From contig RDOG01000008.1 of the NCBI GenBank assembly GCA_011365055.1, positions 62,001 through 126,000 of the forward strand: a stretch of 64,000 nt of DNA. The letters run 5' to 3'. A model generated the notes under the pieces. The model worked only from the letters and a program-made list of their open reading frames with translations, did not search any database and was not told the DNA's origin. The stretch is from Promethearchaeota archaeon (GTDB lineage: Archaea; Asgardarchaeota; Lokiarchaeia; Helarchaeales; RDOG01). Positions within the stretch are counted from its first letter, which is position 1; each line of letters opens with the position of its first letter. Positions 50,207 through 59,883 of this stretch are shown here, one piece after another. A program made the position numbers and the translations under genes.

Positions 50207-50931
50207 AAGATTTAAATTATAAATATCCAAAATTTGAATTAAAGAATATATCTTTTAATGTAAAAAAAAGGGAGCGTTTCGCATTAGTAGGACCTAATGG
50301 TGCAGGAAAAACTACCATATTCAGGTTATTAGTAAATTTAAATAAAGCAACTTCTGGAATTGTTAAAATTTTAGGACAAGAGCTTTCTAAAAAAACAGAA
50401 TGGGATATTAGAAAACAAATTGGATATTTATTTCAAAATCCAGAAGATCAAATTTTTTCACCTACTGTAAGAGAAGAAGTTGCATTTGGACCAAGAAATT
50501 TAGGATATGAAGAAGACAAAATTGAAAGTTTAATAGAACATTCTTTAAAACATGTTGACATGTACGAATATATTGATCATTCTCCAAGTAACTTGAGTTG
50601 GGGTCAGAAAAAAAGAGTTGCGTTAGCGTCTATTTTGGCCATGGAACCAAAGATTTTATTATTAGATGAGCCCTTTGTTAATTTAGATAATAAATCAATC
50701 ATTAATTTATTTAAAATTCTTGAAAAATTACGAAATGGTCATGAAATAACTATTCTTTTCACTTCACATAATTACTTCTTTATCGAGAATTGGGCAGATA
50801 ACATGTTAGTTATGAATCATGGGCATCAAATTTTTTATGGAAATCCGAAAGAAGGACTAAAAAAAGAAGAAGTTCTAAATGCAATAGGAAACTTAAATGA
50901 AATTGAAAAATTATTAAATATAAATTTATGA
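50179..50931 (+). CDS. CbiO/EcfA-type ATPase of the nickel/cobalt transporter
   Basis: The 250-residue ABC ATPase has Walker A GPNGAGKTT, Q-loop LFQNPEDQIFSPTV (the DQIF signature is typical of EcfA/CbiO), signature LSWGQKKRV (LSGGQ is LSWGQ here), Walker B ILLLDEPFVNLD and the H-loop TSH. It couples to the CbiQ-like membrane subunit encoded just upstream. Its start ATG 50179 lies within the CbiQ-like gene, implying translational coupling. The Trp in place of the signature Gly is found in some members and need not be inactivating. Confidence 0.93.
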   Translation: MESNWIICVKDLNYKYPKFELKNISFNVKKRERFALVGPNGAGKTTIFRLLVNLNKATSGIVKILGQELSKKTEWDIRKQIGYLFQNPEDQIFSPTVREEVAFGPRNLGYEEDKIESLIEHSLKHVDMYEYIDHSPSNLSWGQKKRVALASILAMEPKILLLDEPFVNLDNKSIINLFKILEKLRNGHEITILFTSHNYFFIENWADNMLVMNHGHQIFYGNPKEGLKKEEVLNAIGNLNEIEKLLNINL

Positions 50932-50978
50932 AAGATATAGATATATTGTAGGTCATATCTTTATTTCAAGGGATAATT

Positions 50979-51794
50979 ATGAGTTCTAATGATTTTGACT
51001 TTTTAAAACCGCTTAATAAATATGGATTTTCAAAATTGGATATTAAAATAGATAAAGATATTATTAAAAAGATAGATTTGATAACCCGTTCGAGAAAAAT
51101 TATGGATTTAAAAGAAGGGGAATTACAATTACGATCTGAAGTTCATCACATGTTAGGATCGGAACTAATAACGTATGGATTGGAGAAATTAATTACTTTA
51201 TTTTCTCGAATTCGTTCTGGTGAAGAAAAAAAGGAACTTAAGTCTATATTGAAATATCATGTTATACGAATGGAGCCAAATTATGATGAAAACGAGAAGA
51301 AAAGAGTTGATGAGTTATATTATAATAAAGTAAATGCTCCAGTTAAAAGGGTTATTGATGTAGTAGAAGATAGAGTAAAAAAAAGTAAAGATTTTGTCGA
51401 AGATACTGATAAATATGTTCGCGGTGAGGCTCGTGATCTTGCATTTAAGGAAATTGGAAAAAGAATTCGAAGAACAGGAGAAGATCTTGGATTTGATGTC
51501 AACCAAATTACAAAAAGATCTGAACAAATATTTGGAAGAATATTAAATGTTTTATCTGATGAACATTCAAAAAAAATAGAGCCAATCGAATACAGAGCAT
51601 ATATTAGATCAAGAATGGGTGGATCTTTAGAATCTTCAAAACCGCAATTAACAATACATCAAACGGAAAGTGGTCTTAGAATCATGGGAGGATCCTTAAT
51701 TGATGAGCAATTTGATGACGTTTCACCTGAATTGTTAGAAGATGCATTACAATTCATGTTATTGAGTAAAGCAGAGATGAAAAAAGATGGATAA
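50979..51794 (+). CDS. uncharacterised helical protein next to the FmdE-like gene
   Basis: I do not recognise this 271-residue protein. It is acidic-basic alternating and mainly helical, with a coiled-coil-like centre (about 95-180, VKRVIDVVEDRVKKSKDFVED) and a beta-poor C-terminus (about 200-271) ending KAEMKKDG. No membrane segment or cysteine cluster is seen. It overlaps the FmdE-like gene by eight bases and follows the transporter genes by 47 bases, so a shared transcript is likely. Confidence 0.7.
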   Translation: MSSNDFDFLKPLNKYGFSKLDIKIDKDIIKKIDLITRSRKIMDLKEGELQLRSEVHHMLGSELITYGLEKLITLFSRIRSGEEKKELKSILKYHVIRMEPNYDENEKKRVDELYYNKVNAPVKRVIDVVEDRVKKSKDFVEDTDKYVRGEARDLAFKEIGKRIRRTGEDLGFDVNQITKRSEQIFGRILNVLSDEHSKKIEPIEYRAYIRSRMGGSLESSKPQLTIHQTESGLRIMGGSLIDEQFDDVSPELLEDALQFMLLSKAEMKKDG

Positions 51795-52389
51795 AAAATC
51801 CAAGTACGAAGAATATTATGATTTTGCAGTTAAATTTCACGGGCACTCGTGCCCTGGGATGTTATCAGGATTGCTAATGTCAATTTATGTTTTGGAAAAC
51901 TTTAATGTGAATAGAGCCATGGATGAAGAGCTCGTCACGATTTCGGAAGGAACGAGTTGCATGGTTGACAGTTTTCAAGCAGTTTTGGGGACGACTTTGG
52001 GAAAGGGAAATTTGTTAATAAAAGATTATGGAAAAAATGCAGCAGTTTTTTTAAATAGAAATACGGAAAAAGGCATTAGATTATCGTTTAATTATTTAAA
52101 AATGAGAGAAATTTTAGGTTTAGAAGATTTAAGGCCTCAATTACAAAACCTAACTCCTAATGAAAGAAGCGAATTTATAAAAAACTTGTATTTTAGACTT
52201 CTCGAAAAGCCATTAAATAATTTCATTGATGTTGAGAAAATAAACATGACGTTTCCTGACGAAGCTCATATTTTTCAAACTATCATTTGTGAATCTTGCG
52301 GAGAAGGAGTAATGGAAACTAGAATCCGAGTTAAAGATGGGAGGAAATTATGCATCTCCTGTGCTGAAGGAAAATACTGGAAAAAATAA
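51787..52389 (+). CDS. FmdE-family protein (formylmethanofuran dehydrogenase subunit E-like) with zinc ribbon
   Basis: The first domain has the family motif HGHSCPGMLSG (18-28) and EGTSCMVDSFQAVLGTTLGKGNL, with His and Cys ligands for a metal. The C-terminal 40 residues form a treble-clef or zinc ribbon: CESCGEGV then CISCAEG. In methanogens FmdE accompanies formylmethanofuran dehydrogenase, but in other archaea members occur without it, and no such complex is in this window. Its location beside nickel/cobalt transport may hint at a metal-handling role. Length 200 is normal. Confidence 0.87.
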   Translation: MDKKSKYEEYYDFAVKFHGHSCPGMLSGLLMSIYVLENFNVNRAMDEELVTISEGTSCMVDSFQAVLGTTLGKGNLLIKDYGKNAAVFLNRNTEKGIRLSFNYLKMREILGLEDLRPQLQNLTPNERSEFIKNLYFRLLEKPLNNFIDVEKINMTFPDEAHIFQTIICESCGEGVMETRIRVKDGRKLCISCAEGKYWKK

Positions 52390-52396
52390 AAAAAAA

Positions 52397-54358
52397 TTAA
52401 ATTTTTAAAGCAGCTTTATATCCGTCTTTTACAGCATCTACAATTTTTCTGGGTTTTTTACAATCCCCAATTTTCTTTAAATTCGGAAATTTAGATTTAA
52501 TCTCTTCTTCTAGTTTATCGTTTGATTTGACACCAGTTGCTATTATTAAATCATCAAATTTAATACTAATATCGTTCTTTTTTTGCGTCCCTATTAACGT
52601 ATTTTCTTTGATTTCAGTAATTTTAGTTCTGAGATAAGTTGTAATGTTCTCATTTTCATTTATAAGAGGAATTACGACATTCTTGACCATTTCTTGAACG
52701 TTAGCACCTAAGTTCTTTAACATCTCTACGACTACCACTTTTTTCTTTTTATCAGCAAGATATTCAGCAACTTCTAATCCTACCATTCCCCCACCAATAA
52801 TTGCGATGTTTTGTCCTTTAGGAATCTCCCCTTCCAGGACATACGAATATAACTTGTAAGGAACCTTGCTTAATCCCTCTATTTCAGGTAGTATTGGTTC
52901 TGATCCTGTTGCAAGAATTATATGATCAGGTTTATAATCATCAAGTATTTTTTCTGAAAATGGCATATTTAACTTCACATTGACTCCTAATTCCATGAAA
53001 ACTTGGTTATAATAAGAAATTATGTTTTTAACTTCTTCCTTAATAGGTGCAACGCTTGCAATGTAAAGATTTCCACCTATTTTACCGGATTTTTCTATCA
53101 AAAGCACATCATGCCCCCTTAATTTTGCGACTTTTGCAGCTTCCAAACCACCGGGACCAGCACCAATTATGAGCACTTTCTTAATGTCTTTTGCTTTTTG
53201 GATATCATCATCAACACCAAATAAATTAGGATTGACTGCACATTCGATTGGTTTTTGCCACATTAAATTCGTAATACAAGTGTTGCATGCTATGCAAGTT
53301 TTAATATCCATCCTTTCTTCTTTAGCTTTTAATGGGAATTGAGGATCTGCAATTAAACCGCGCCCAATTGCTACTAAATCAGCTTTTCCTTTTTCTATAA
53401 TTTCGTTTGCCAATTTCGGAGTGTTTATTCTACCAACAGTGATAACTGGAGTTTTAGTTAAAACTTGCTTAACACTCGCAGCACGTTCGACGTTAAATCC
53501 TTTCGGAAAGCTCATATAGGGAATCATTGGATTTTTTAGAGAGCTGTGTGTTCCACAAGAGATACTTATAATGTTTGCACCTAATTCTTCCATTTTTTTT
53601 GCAACTTGAATGGTTTCCTCAAGTTCGAATCCACCCTCAATGTAATCACTTCCATTCAATCGAACAGAGATTAAAAAATCATCTCCGATGCGGTTTCTGA
53701 TTTCATTGTAAATTTCAATTAGAAATCTCATTCTATTTTCTAAAGATCCACCATATTCATCAGTTCGTTTATTAATATTCGGTGAAAGAAACTGATTAAT
53801 GATATAACCGTGAGCGCCATGAATTTCAATACCATCAAATCCAGCCTTCTTGCATCTTTCTGCTGCATCACCATGCATTTTTACAACTTCTTGTATTTCT
53901 TCCTTATTTAAAATGTGTATTTTCTCCACGTGTCCCCCTAGAGCTTCTACCATCATGAGATCACTCATTTGAGATGCAGAAATCGGTTCAATATTAGTAA
54001 TTAATTTACTTGTTTGTCCTCCTGCATGAAATAGTTGGATTGATGCAACCGCCCCATGTTTCTTTATGGTTTGGGCAAGTTTTGACAATCCTTCGATCTT
54101 ATCATCACTTTCCATGCTTAACATTTGGCTTGTTTGCTGACCTCTTTTTTCAATATAAGTACCTTCAACAATAATTAAAGCAGTACCACCCTTTGCTCGT
54201 TGTTCGTAATATTTCAACGTGTCATTAATAACATTTCCATTAGCGTCACCCAAATTTGAATCCATTGGGGGCATTACGATTCTATTTCTAAGAGTAATTG
54301 TTCGCCCACTTTTTAATTTTATATTTAAAGGTTCAAATAGTTTCGTAAGAATCACCAT
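52397..54358 (-). CDS. NADH:flavin oxidoreductase / 2,4-dienoyl-CoA-reductase-like (OYE family)
   Basis: Residues 1-340 are an FMN-binding TIM barrel of the Old Yellow Enzyme type, with RIVMPPMDSN, AVASIQLFHAGGQ, FDGIEIHGAHGYI and SVRLNGSDYIEGG. The cluster motif CIACNTC then C (about 350-370) binds [4Fe-4S], and the remaining ~280 residues are an FAD/NAD(P) domain (VLIIGAGPGGLEAAKVA, IAIIGGGMVGLEVAEYL). This three-domain form is that of 2,4-dienoyl-CoA reductase and trimethylamine dehydrogenase-like enzymes. The substrate is likely an enoyl compound or amine but is not identifiable. Length 653 is normal. Confidence 0.93.
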   Translation of the reverse strand: MVILTKLFEPLNIKLKSGRTITLRNRIVMPPMDSNLGDANGNVINDTLKYYEQRAKGGTALIIVEGTYIEKRGQQTSQMLSMESDDKIEGLSKLAQTIKKHGAVASIQLFHAGGQTSKLITNIEPISASQMSDLMMVEALGGHVEKIHILNKEEIQEVVKMHGDAAERCKKAGFDGIEIHGAHGYIINQFLSPNINKRTDEYGGSLENRMRFLIEIYNEIRNRIGDDFLISVRLNGSDYIEGGFELEETIQVAKKMEELGANIISISCGTHSSLKNPMIPYMSFPKGFNVERAASVKQVLTKTPVITVGRINTPKLANEIIEKGKADLVAIGRGLIADPQFPLKAKEERMDIKTCIACNTCITNLMWQKPIECAVNPNLFGVDDDIQKAKDIKKVLIIGAGPGGLEAAKVAKLRGHDVLLIEKSGKIGGNLYIASVAPIKEEVKNIISYYNQVFMELGVNVKLNMPFSEKILDDYKPDHIILATGSEPILPEIEGLSKVPYKLYSYVLEGEIPKGQNIAIIGGGMVGLEVAEYLADKKKKVVVVEMLKNLGANVQEMVKNVVIPLINENENITTYLRTKITEIKENTLIGTQKKNDISIKFDDLIIATGVKSNDKLEEEIKSKFPNLKKIGDCKKPRKIVDAVKDGYKAALKI

Positions 54359-55247
54359 TATCTTATTTGTTCATTTTAAATTTTCTTAAAGGAGTATAAA
54401 GATTCTAATTCTGAGTAAAATATTTCAAAATCTCCTCAAGATTAATTATTACGAGTTTTTATTTAACTTAATAATTTAAAAAAAAATCAAATTAAAAGTT
54501 TTCATAATGAATTTCGAGCATAATTTTTATTTTCTATCTCCAATATTCTTGGAAATCAATAAATTAAAAAGAAATCAATTTAAATTTAGTGAAAAAAAAC
54601 TGTATAGAGAGAAATTTTTAATTTATAAATCTAATAATTTTTAAATCCTTAAAGAAAATCATATGAATATTTGTACAAAAGAATTTTATGCCAAATATAA
54701 TTTCGATTTAATTTTAAATAATATTTTTTTTGTTTTATATACAATTTAGATTGAAAAAATTTTGAATATTTAATTTTAGTAAGGTTATTGATTAATTTAT
54801 TACTATTAAAAAATCATTATAAATTAAAAAAATCCTTTATGAAATTCATATTCATCCTTCAGATAATATTTCTGTAAAAAAGTATCATATGGAAGAAATA
54901 ATTTGAGTTTCTGAGCATTTTAACTAAAATAATAATTAGAGTACAAGTAATAGACAATAATATTCGATTTATAAAAAAATTGAAATGTAAGAAATATATT
55001 GGTAAAATAATTTAGAATTTATATTAAATATTTTTTAAAATAAATTTAATAATGATTAAGATATTTCTAATCTTTAATATAATAATTGATTAATGGTAGC
55101 AAATTTCTATAAAAATTTGTTGAATGCATTAAAAATTGTCAAGAAATGTTTATATAGAAAATGCGAAAAAACTACACATCTCATTTAAAATCTTGATTTA
55201 AATTTGTTATAGGATTTAATTAAGGAATGGTTATGAGATGAATAGTC
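54359..55247. other. 889-base gene-free region
   Basis: No convincing gene, tRNA or repeat array is visible. The first part must hold the promoter of the OYE-type gene. At its right end a promoter for the surface protein gene is visible, annotated separately. The rest is AT-rich sequence without structure I can identify. Confidence 0.5.
55149..55156 (+). promoter_or_regulatory. TATA box of the surface-protein gene
   Basis: tttatata within gaaatgtttatatagaaaatg is a good archaeal TATA box 92 bases before the ATG at 55248. Transcription would start around 55177, giving a leader of about 70 bases that includes an aaggaa ribosome-binding site at 55223-55228. An ATG at 55238 begins another, short frame. 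Confidence 0.45.
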
Positions 55248-56498
55248 ATGAAAATAAAAATAATATTGCTTAGCTTTGTTTTATTATTTCCAATGATTTT
55301 TACTTCTAATTGTTTTTTGTATAATGTCTCTTTATCAGCGGGAAATAAGTTTGAAATTTCACGAACTGCTTCAAACGCGAATTGGCATGAAGGATCAGCA
55401 ACTACGACTTCTGAAGCATCGATTACTTATACAACAGACCTTAAGCCAAGTTCTGTTATAGATTATAATTATGTATACTATCAAAAAATGAGTATTAATT
55501 TTTTAGATGATACGAGTACTTCAGTTGAATTTAACTTCATAAATCACTTTTTAGAAGAAGGTGTAGATAATAATACGGGGACAATAACGGATTGGGACTA
55601 TTGTAGCTATATAGAACCTCATCTTATCAGCGAATCTTATAAAAATGGATATAATATCAAATCTAGTTATAAATTTAATGGTTTCGATATAGTTAATGGA
55701 AGCTCAAATAATTTATCATTCCAAAATAGCACTGAAGGAGGTAATTGGGGTCTAATGGTTGATGATAGCATCAAATTAGGCAGAATAGAATTTTCTAACT
55801 GTTCAAGTAGTATTAGCGACCCATATCTAACAACAAGAAATTATCAATATAATGGCCAATCTTTAAAGGAAAGTAGAATATTTTTTAATGTTACTTTAAA
55901 TTCAACAATTGGAATAACAAGCGATAAACGATATATTGATACAGTGCTTATGTTTGAAATTATACATAATATAACAACAACTTGGTATAAATATGGTCTT
56001 TTTTTGAATTGGAGTGAATATAAAGATTTTCCAACGAATTTTGCTATTAATACAGGTGATGATTTCTGTCTTGTTGCTAATGATAGGTTGGGAATTGGAA
56101 CGGCAGATTGGAGTATTTCTCAATTCAATGTTAGTGCAGAAAATGATACAGCAACGTTTATTTATAATGATGAGAATTATGCTCAACAATTCTTTACAAA
56201 GGAATATAATATTTTAGAAGATTCTACAGTTCGTTTTACGAATAGAACTTATTTTGAAAATGCAACTTATGTAGCAGATAGTGGAGTCATAAGTTCACGA
56301 GTTTTTACTTGTTTCGATGATTTTAAATATAATCAAAGTACGGGTATAAATTTTGATCCTAGTTTTTGTATTCCATGTAATTCTGTTCCAACAACCTCTC
56401 CTTCTATCCCAGGTTTTGAGTTCCTTTTTGTGATAATTGGATTAGCTGGTATCTTGGTTTTATTTCTAAGAAAAAGAATGCAATTAGAAGCATTTTAA
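55248..56498 (+). CDS. secreted beta-rich surface protein with PGF-CTERM-like sorting tail
   Basis: A signal peptide (about 1-26, KIKIILLSFVLLFPMIFTSN) precedes a Ser/Thr/Asn-rich beta region with several glycosylation-like sequons (NST, NIT, NET). The last 30 residues are a three-part sorting signal: SIPGFEF, a hydrophobic stretch LFVIIGLAGILVLF, then the basic RKR. This matches the PGF-CTERM type that archaeosortases cleave, attaching the protein to a lipid at the cell surface. Length is 416. Function unknown; the composition fits an S-layer or adhesion-type protein. Confidence 0.8.
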   Translation: MKIKIILLSFVLLFPMIFTSNCFLYNVSLSAGNKFEISRTASNANWHEGSATTTSEASITYTTDLKPSSVIDYNYVYYQKMSINFLDDTSTSVEFNFINHFLEEGVDNNTGTITDWDYCSYIEPHLISESYKNGYNIKSSYKFNGFDIVNGSSNNLSFQNSTEGGNWGLMVDDSIKLGRIEFSNCSSSISDPYLTTRNYQYNGQSLKESRIFFNVTLNSTIGITSDKRYIDTVLMFEIIHNITTTWYKYGLFLNWSEYKDFPTNFAINTGDDFCLVANDRLGIGTADWSISQFNVSAENDTATFIYNDENYAQQFFTKEYNILEDSTVRFTNRTYFENATYVADSGVISSRVFTCFDDFKYNQSTGINFDPSFCIPCNSVPTTSPSIPGFEFLFVIIGLAGILVLFLRKRMQLEAF

Positions 56499-56692
56499 TT
56501 TTCTTTAATTTTTTTTTCTGAATTCTTTAAATAAAGCCATTCATTATTATGTCAAAATATTTCACTCTATCCATAAATAGTATAAATAGATTTTTTATAT
56601 AAATGAAAAAATAGATCAATATAACAAATAGACTGAAGAATCAGATAATAGAATATTGTATTTGCAATTAAGTGCATTCTGTTATGAATTCA

Positions 56693-57574
56693 TTATATTG
56701 ATATAAAAATATTGATAAGAAATCCTATGAAAAACGAAATGGCAGCTATTCCCAGACTGATTAATACCATTTCTAAAAAACGTTTCTTGAAATTTAGATC
56801 TTTCGCAACTGAAATATAATAAGTAAAGAAGAGTATGACTAGTACTGAATTACCAATTGCCCAAGTTAAAGCAATTAAAACGTTTGATATTAAAAAATAT
56901 GGAAATACAAGAAGAAATACGGAAATAATATAAGCAATTCCCGTATATAAAGATGCTTTTAAAGGATTCTTATCAGTTTCTTCAGATTTTGTTGAAAGAT
57001 ATTCTGATGCACCCATGGACATTGCTGCAGCAATTCCTGTTATTAAAGCAGTTATGGCAATAAGTCCAGGGATTTGTAAAGCAAAAGTAAAACCTGCAAG
57101 AGCTCCCGTGAGTTCAACCAGTGCATCGTTAATTCCAAGAACGATTGAGCTGACATATTTTAACCTTTCTTCATCTAATAAATTAATTAGCTTATTTTCG
57201 TGATTAATTTCATCATCAATCACTTCTCGGAGATCAGGAATAAATTTTGATAATGTATCATAGTTATCTTGAGCATTCTTTTCACCCTTTTCCATCAATT
57301 TTATAGAGAATGTCATTCCGAACAGTTTCGATAAAAATTTATATTTATTTATGGTTCTATTATTTGGTTTTATATCAATACCTGTATATCTCTTCCAAAA
57401 GTTATAATGTTTTAATTCAGCATTTGCAATATCTTCTAAAACTTTTCTATTAGCATCATTTTTTTCTGTTTTCGCTAAATGCATATAAATGTGATATTCA
57501 GTTATTTCACATCTTTGATATCCTAACATAAGTGTCTTTAATTCTTCATCTAGCCCAGAAAAAATTTCAGTCAT
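56693..57574 (-). CDS. rubrerythrin-like plus VIT1/CCC1 membrane protein
   Basis: The N-terminal ~130 residues form a ferritin-like four-helix bundle with E-x-x-H-type iron ligands (ITEYHIYMHLAK, NAELKHYNFWKRY, DDEINHENKL). The C-terminal part (about 140-293) has five membrane helices of the VIT1/CCC1 family (GINDALVELTGALAGF, AAAMSMGASEYLSTKSE). This fusion, known as erythrin-VIT1 or MbfA, binds and exports iron or manganese, protecting against oxidative damage. The metal-binding Glu/His set looks complete. Same strand as the hydrolase gene upstream, 14 bases away. Confidence 0.9.
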   Translation of the reverse strand: MTEIFSGLDEELKTLMLGYQRCEITEYHIYMHLAKTEKNDANRKVLEDIANAELKHYNFWKRYTGIDIKPNNRTINKYKFLSKLFGMTFSIKLMEKGEKNAQDNYDTLSKFIPDLREVIDDEINHENKLINLLDEERLKYVSSIVLGINDALVELTGALAGFTFALQIPGLIAITALITGIAAAMSMGASEYLSTKSEETDKNPLKASLYTGIAYIISVFLLVFPYFLISNVLIALTWAIGNSVLVILFFTYYISVAKDLNFKKRFLEMVLISLGIAAISFFIGFLINIFISI

Positions 57575-57588
57575 TATATAGACATCTT

Positions 57589-58410
57589 TTATATTCTTTT
57601 TAAAAATTTATGTAATAAATCATTAAATTCTTTGATGTATTCTCGAGGGGGAGAATGTCCACACTCTTTAAAAGTTATAAATTGACAATTTTTAATTTTC
57701 TTGTAACTCTCAACGACTTGACTATTTAGAATTCTATCTTCTTCTCCGAAAACTACCAAAGTAGGGATTTTAATCTCCTTTAATTGTTGAGTCAGATCGA
57801 AAGCTCTTAATGCTTCAAAATATTTCTTCAACATTCGCCCATTAATAGCTTTTTCTCTTCTATCAATACTCCATGCCTTTAGTTTCTCATAAAATTCAAG
57901 TTTATTAACTGGAATTTTTTGTTTTGATAACGTCAATTGATGTGAAAAAAAATCTAATATTTCTTTTTCTGAAAAGCGTTCTACGAGTTCTAATGGCATA
58001 TTTTGTTTAAAGAAAGGAAGTCCATCTACAATTACCAATTTTTTGAGATTAAATGGATATCTAATTGCGTAATTCAAGCAAATAATTCCACCAAGTGAAT
58101 GACCAATTATGATAGGATCTTTTATTTTAAGAATATCAATAAAATTTTTTAGATCTTGAGTCAAAATTTCAAAACTTACTTCTGTACCCAGCTCAGAGCC
58201 TCCATGCCCTCTCATATTGAAACAAAAAATCTTGTAATATTTCTGAAATTCAGTGATTTGAAAATGCCATTCATCAATTGAACCAGTAAATCCATGAATA
58301 AAAATTAAATTTTCACGACCAATTCCTGATTCAAAATATTTTAGAATAATATCATTAATTTTCAAATCTTTTTTTTCTAAAATGATTTTAGGTGGAATTT
58401 CAAATTCCAA
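57589..58410 (-). CDS. alpha/beta-hydrolase
   Basis: The 273-residue protein has HGFTG (39-43), the nucleophile elbow GHSLGG (103-108, Ser105), an Asp in VVFGEEDRIL (about 222) and a His in KECGHSPP (about 255), so the catalytic triad is complete. The closest general type is the MhpC/esterase or haloperoxidase-like group. The substrate is not deducible. No signal peptide is seen. It sits between the helical protein gene and the iron transporter gene, all on the minus strand. Confidence 0.9.
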   Translation of the reverse strand: MEFEIPPKIILEKKDLKINDIILKYFESGIGRENLIFIHGFTGSIDEWHFQITEFQKYYKIFCFNMRGHGGSELGTEVSFEILTQDLKNFIDILKIKDPIIIGHSLGGIICLNYAIRYPFNLKKLVIVDGLPFFKQNMPLELVERFSEKEILDFFSHQLTLSKQKIPVNKLEFYEKLKAWSIDRREKAINGRMLKKYFEALRAFDLTQQLKEIKIPTLVVFGEEDRILNSQVVESYKKIKNCQFITFKECGHSPPREYIKEFNDLLHKFLKRI

Positions 58411-58419
58411 TAATATCCC

Positions 58420-59085
58420 CTATTGAGAATAAAGTTGTTTACTCATTTCTAATAAATAATCTAAAGTGTGTTTGTATCCCATTTTTAGTACATCAATAAC
58501 TGGGCGTTTTAATACTTCAGTAATTTTTAAAATAGAGGTGTCTTTTATAATTGTATTGATAGCTTTTTGGGTATAACTTATTTGTTTCAATAATTCTTTT
58601 TTAGACGTTTCATAATCAGGATACGTTTTTAAAATTATTTCATCGTATGTTTTACATTCTCCAACTTTCATCATTATAGCCGTTTCTTTAATACGATGGC
58701 GAAATGTCTTGAGTTGGTATTCAATTATTTGCTGATAATTTTTATGATTTTTCTTTAAATTTTGAGCTGTAATATCAAATTTTAGATATTGTTTTTTATT
58801 TTCTTCAACTAGAGCGTCGATGTTAGTCCCATCATATAATTTAGCAACTTGAATAAAAACATCTAATTGCTTAATGGTCTGATCTCTTAAATCTTTAAGA
58901 AAAATATTATATATCTGTTTTAACATTGGTGCACTCATTGTATCAGCAACTTTAGATAATTTAACTGATTTTAATACACTTTCAATCACGATTTCACCCA
59001 TATTTTCTTCTATATATTCAAGACCTTCAACAATCTCTTTTATCCACGCAGCTTTCATGAGTTTTATATTATTTTCAACGCTCAC
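58420..59085 (-). CDS. uncharacterised all-helical protein
   Basis: The 221 residues are predicted to be almost entirely helical, with Lys/Glu-rich amphipathic helices (NIKLMKAAWIKEIVEGLEYI, LKQIYNIFLKDLRDQ, QKAINTIIKDT). No membrane segment, signal peptide or enzymatic motif is seen, and no family comes to mind. It is ten bases upstream of the hydrolase gene and probably on one transcript with it and the iron transporter gene. Confidence 0.65.
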   Translation of the reverse strand: MSVENNIKLMKAAWIKEIVEGLEYIEENMGEIVIESVLKSVKLSKVADTMSAPMLKQIYNIFLKDLRDQTIKQLDVFIQVAKLYDGTNIDALVEENKKQYLKFDITAQNLKKNHKNYQQIIEYQLKTFRHRIKETAIMMKVGECKTYDEIILKTYPDYETSKKELLKQISYTQKAINTIIKDTSILKITEVLKRPVIDVLKMGYKHTLDYLLEMSKQLYSQ

Positions 59086-59179
59086 CGTATCTTACACCAA
59101 ATTCGGAATTTTATATTAGTAATAAAAAACTAATATATAATGAATTGCATTTCAAAACAAAAAATAAAGTAGTGATTAA

Positions 59180-59836
59180 ATGAAAGAATCTGAAAATTTA
59201 ATAGAAAAAGGAAAGGAATTTTCAGATAAAAAAGATGAAGAACAAGCTATTTTTTGTTTTAAACAGCTTATTGAGAAAAATCCTAAAAATTTTGAAGCAT
59301 GGTTACTAAAGGGTAAATCTCATTTTAAATTGGAAGAGTATGAAGAAGCACTTGCGTGTTTTGAGAGAGCAGTTAAACTTAACCCCAAAAATATCGATGC
59401 TTGTTTAGATTTAGGGAAAAGTTATCGAAAAACAGGAAACCCCTTTAAAGAATTAGAACAGATTAATAAAGCTATTCAAATGGATTCAAATGATTCGAAT
59501 GATTGGTGCAGAATTGGACATGCTTATACGAATCTCGATCAATATGAAAATGCTATTACATGTTTAAAAAAAGCTCTTGAAATAAATCCAAAGAATATTA
59601 GAGTAATGTATAGTTTAGCAATCATTTATGGCGATTATTTAGGAGATCCCAAATGGGCAATTCATTATTATGAAAAATTAGTAGATGTTGATAAATCAAG
59701 ATCTATGATTAAAGCATATGCATATTTAAAACTGCATAAAGAATATAATAAAATAGGCGATACCAAAAAAGCAAATGAATATCTTTTTAAAGGAGACGGA
59801 ATTTTATCAAAATTTCTTACTAAAAAATTATTATAA
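59180..59836 (+). CDS. tetratricopeptide-repeat protein
   Basis: This 218-residue protein has four TPRs. Each has the usual W/L-G-Y-A-F-A-P pattern in about 34 residues: AWLLKGKSHFKLEEYEEALA, CLDLGKSYRKTGNPFKEL, WCRIGHAYTNLDQYENAIT and VMYSLAIIYGDYLGDPKW. A short helical end follows. TPR proteins mediate protein-protein contacts; the partner is unknown. It is the first of three closely spaced plus-strand genes ending in a DNA methyltransferase. Confidence 0.9.
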   Translation: MKESENLIEKGKEFSDKKDEEQAIFCFKQLIEKNPKNFEAWLLKGKSHFKLEEYEEALACFERAVKLNPKNIDACLDLGKSYRKTGNPFKELEQINKAIQMDSNDSNDWCRIGHAYTNLDQYENAITCLKKALEINPKNIRVMYSLAIIYGDYLGDPKWAIHYYEKLVDVDKSRSMIKAYAYLKLHKEYNKIGDTKKANEYLFKGDGILSKFLTKKLL

Positions 59837-59883
59837 AAGATATTTTTGAACGGTCTTTTGTTTAATTTTTTGAGGAATGCATC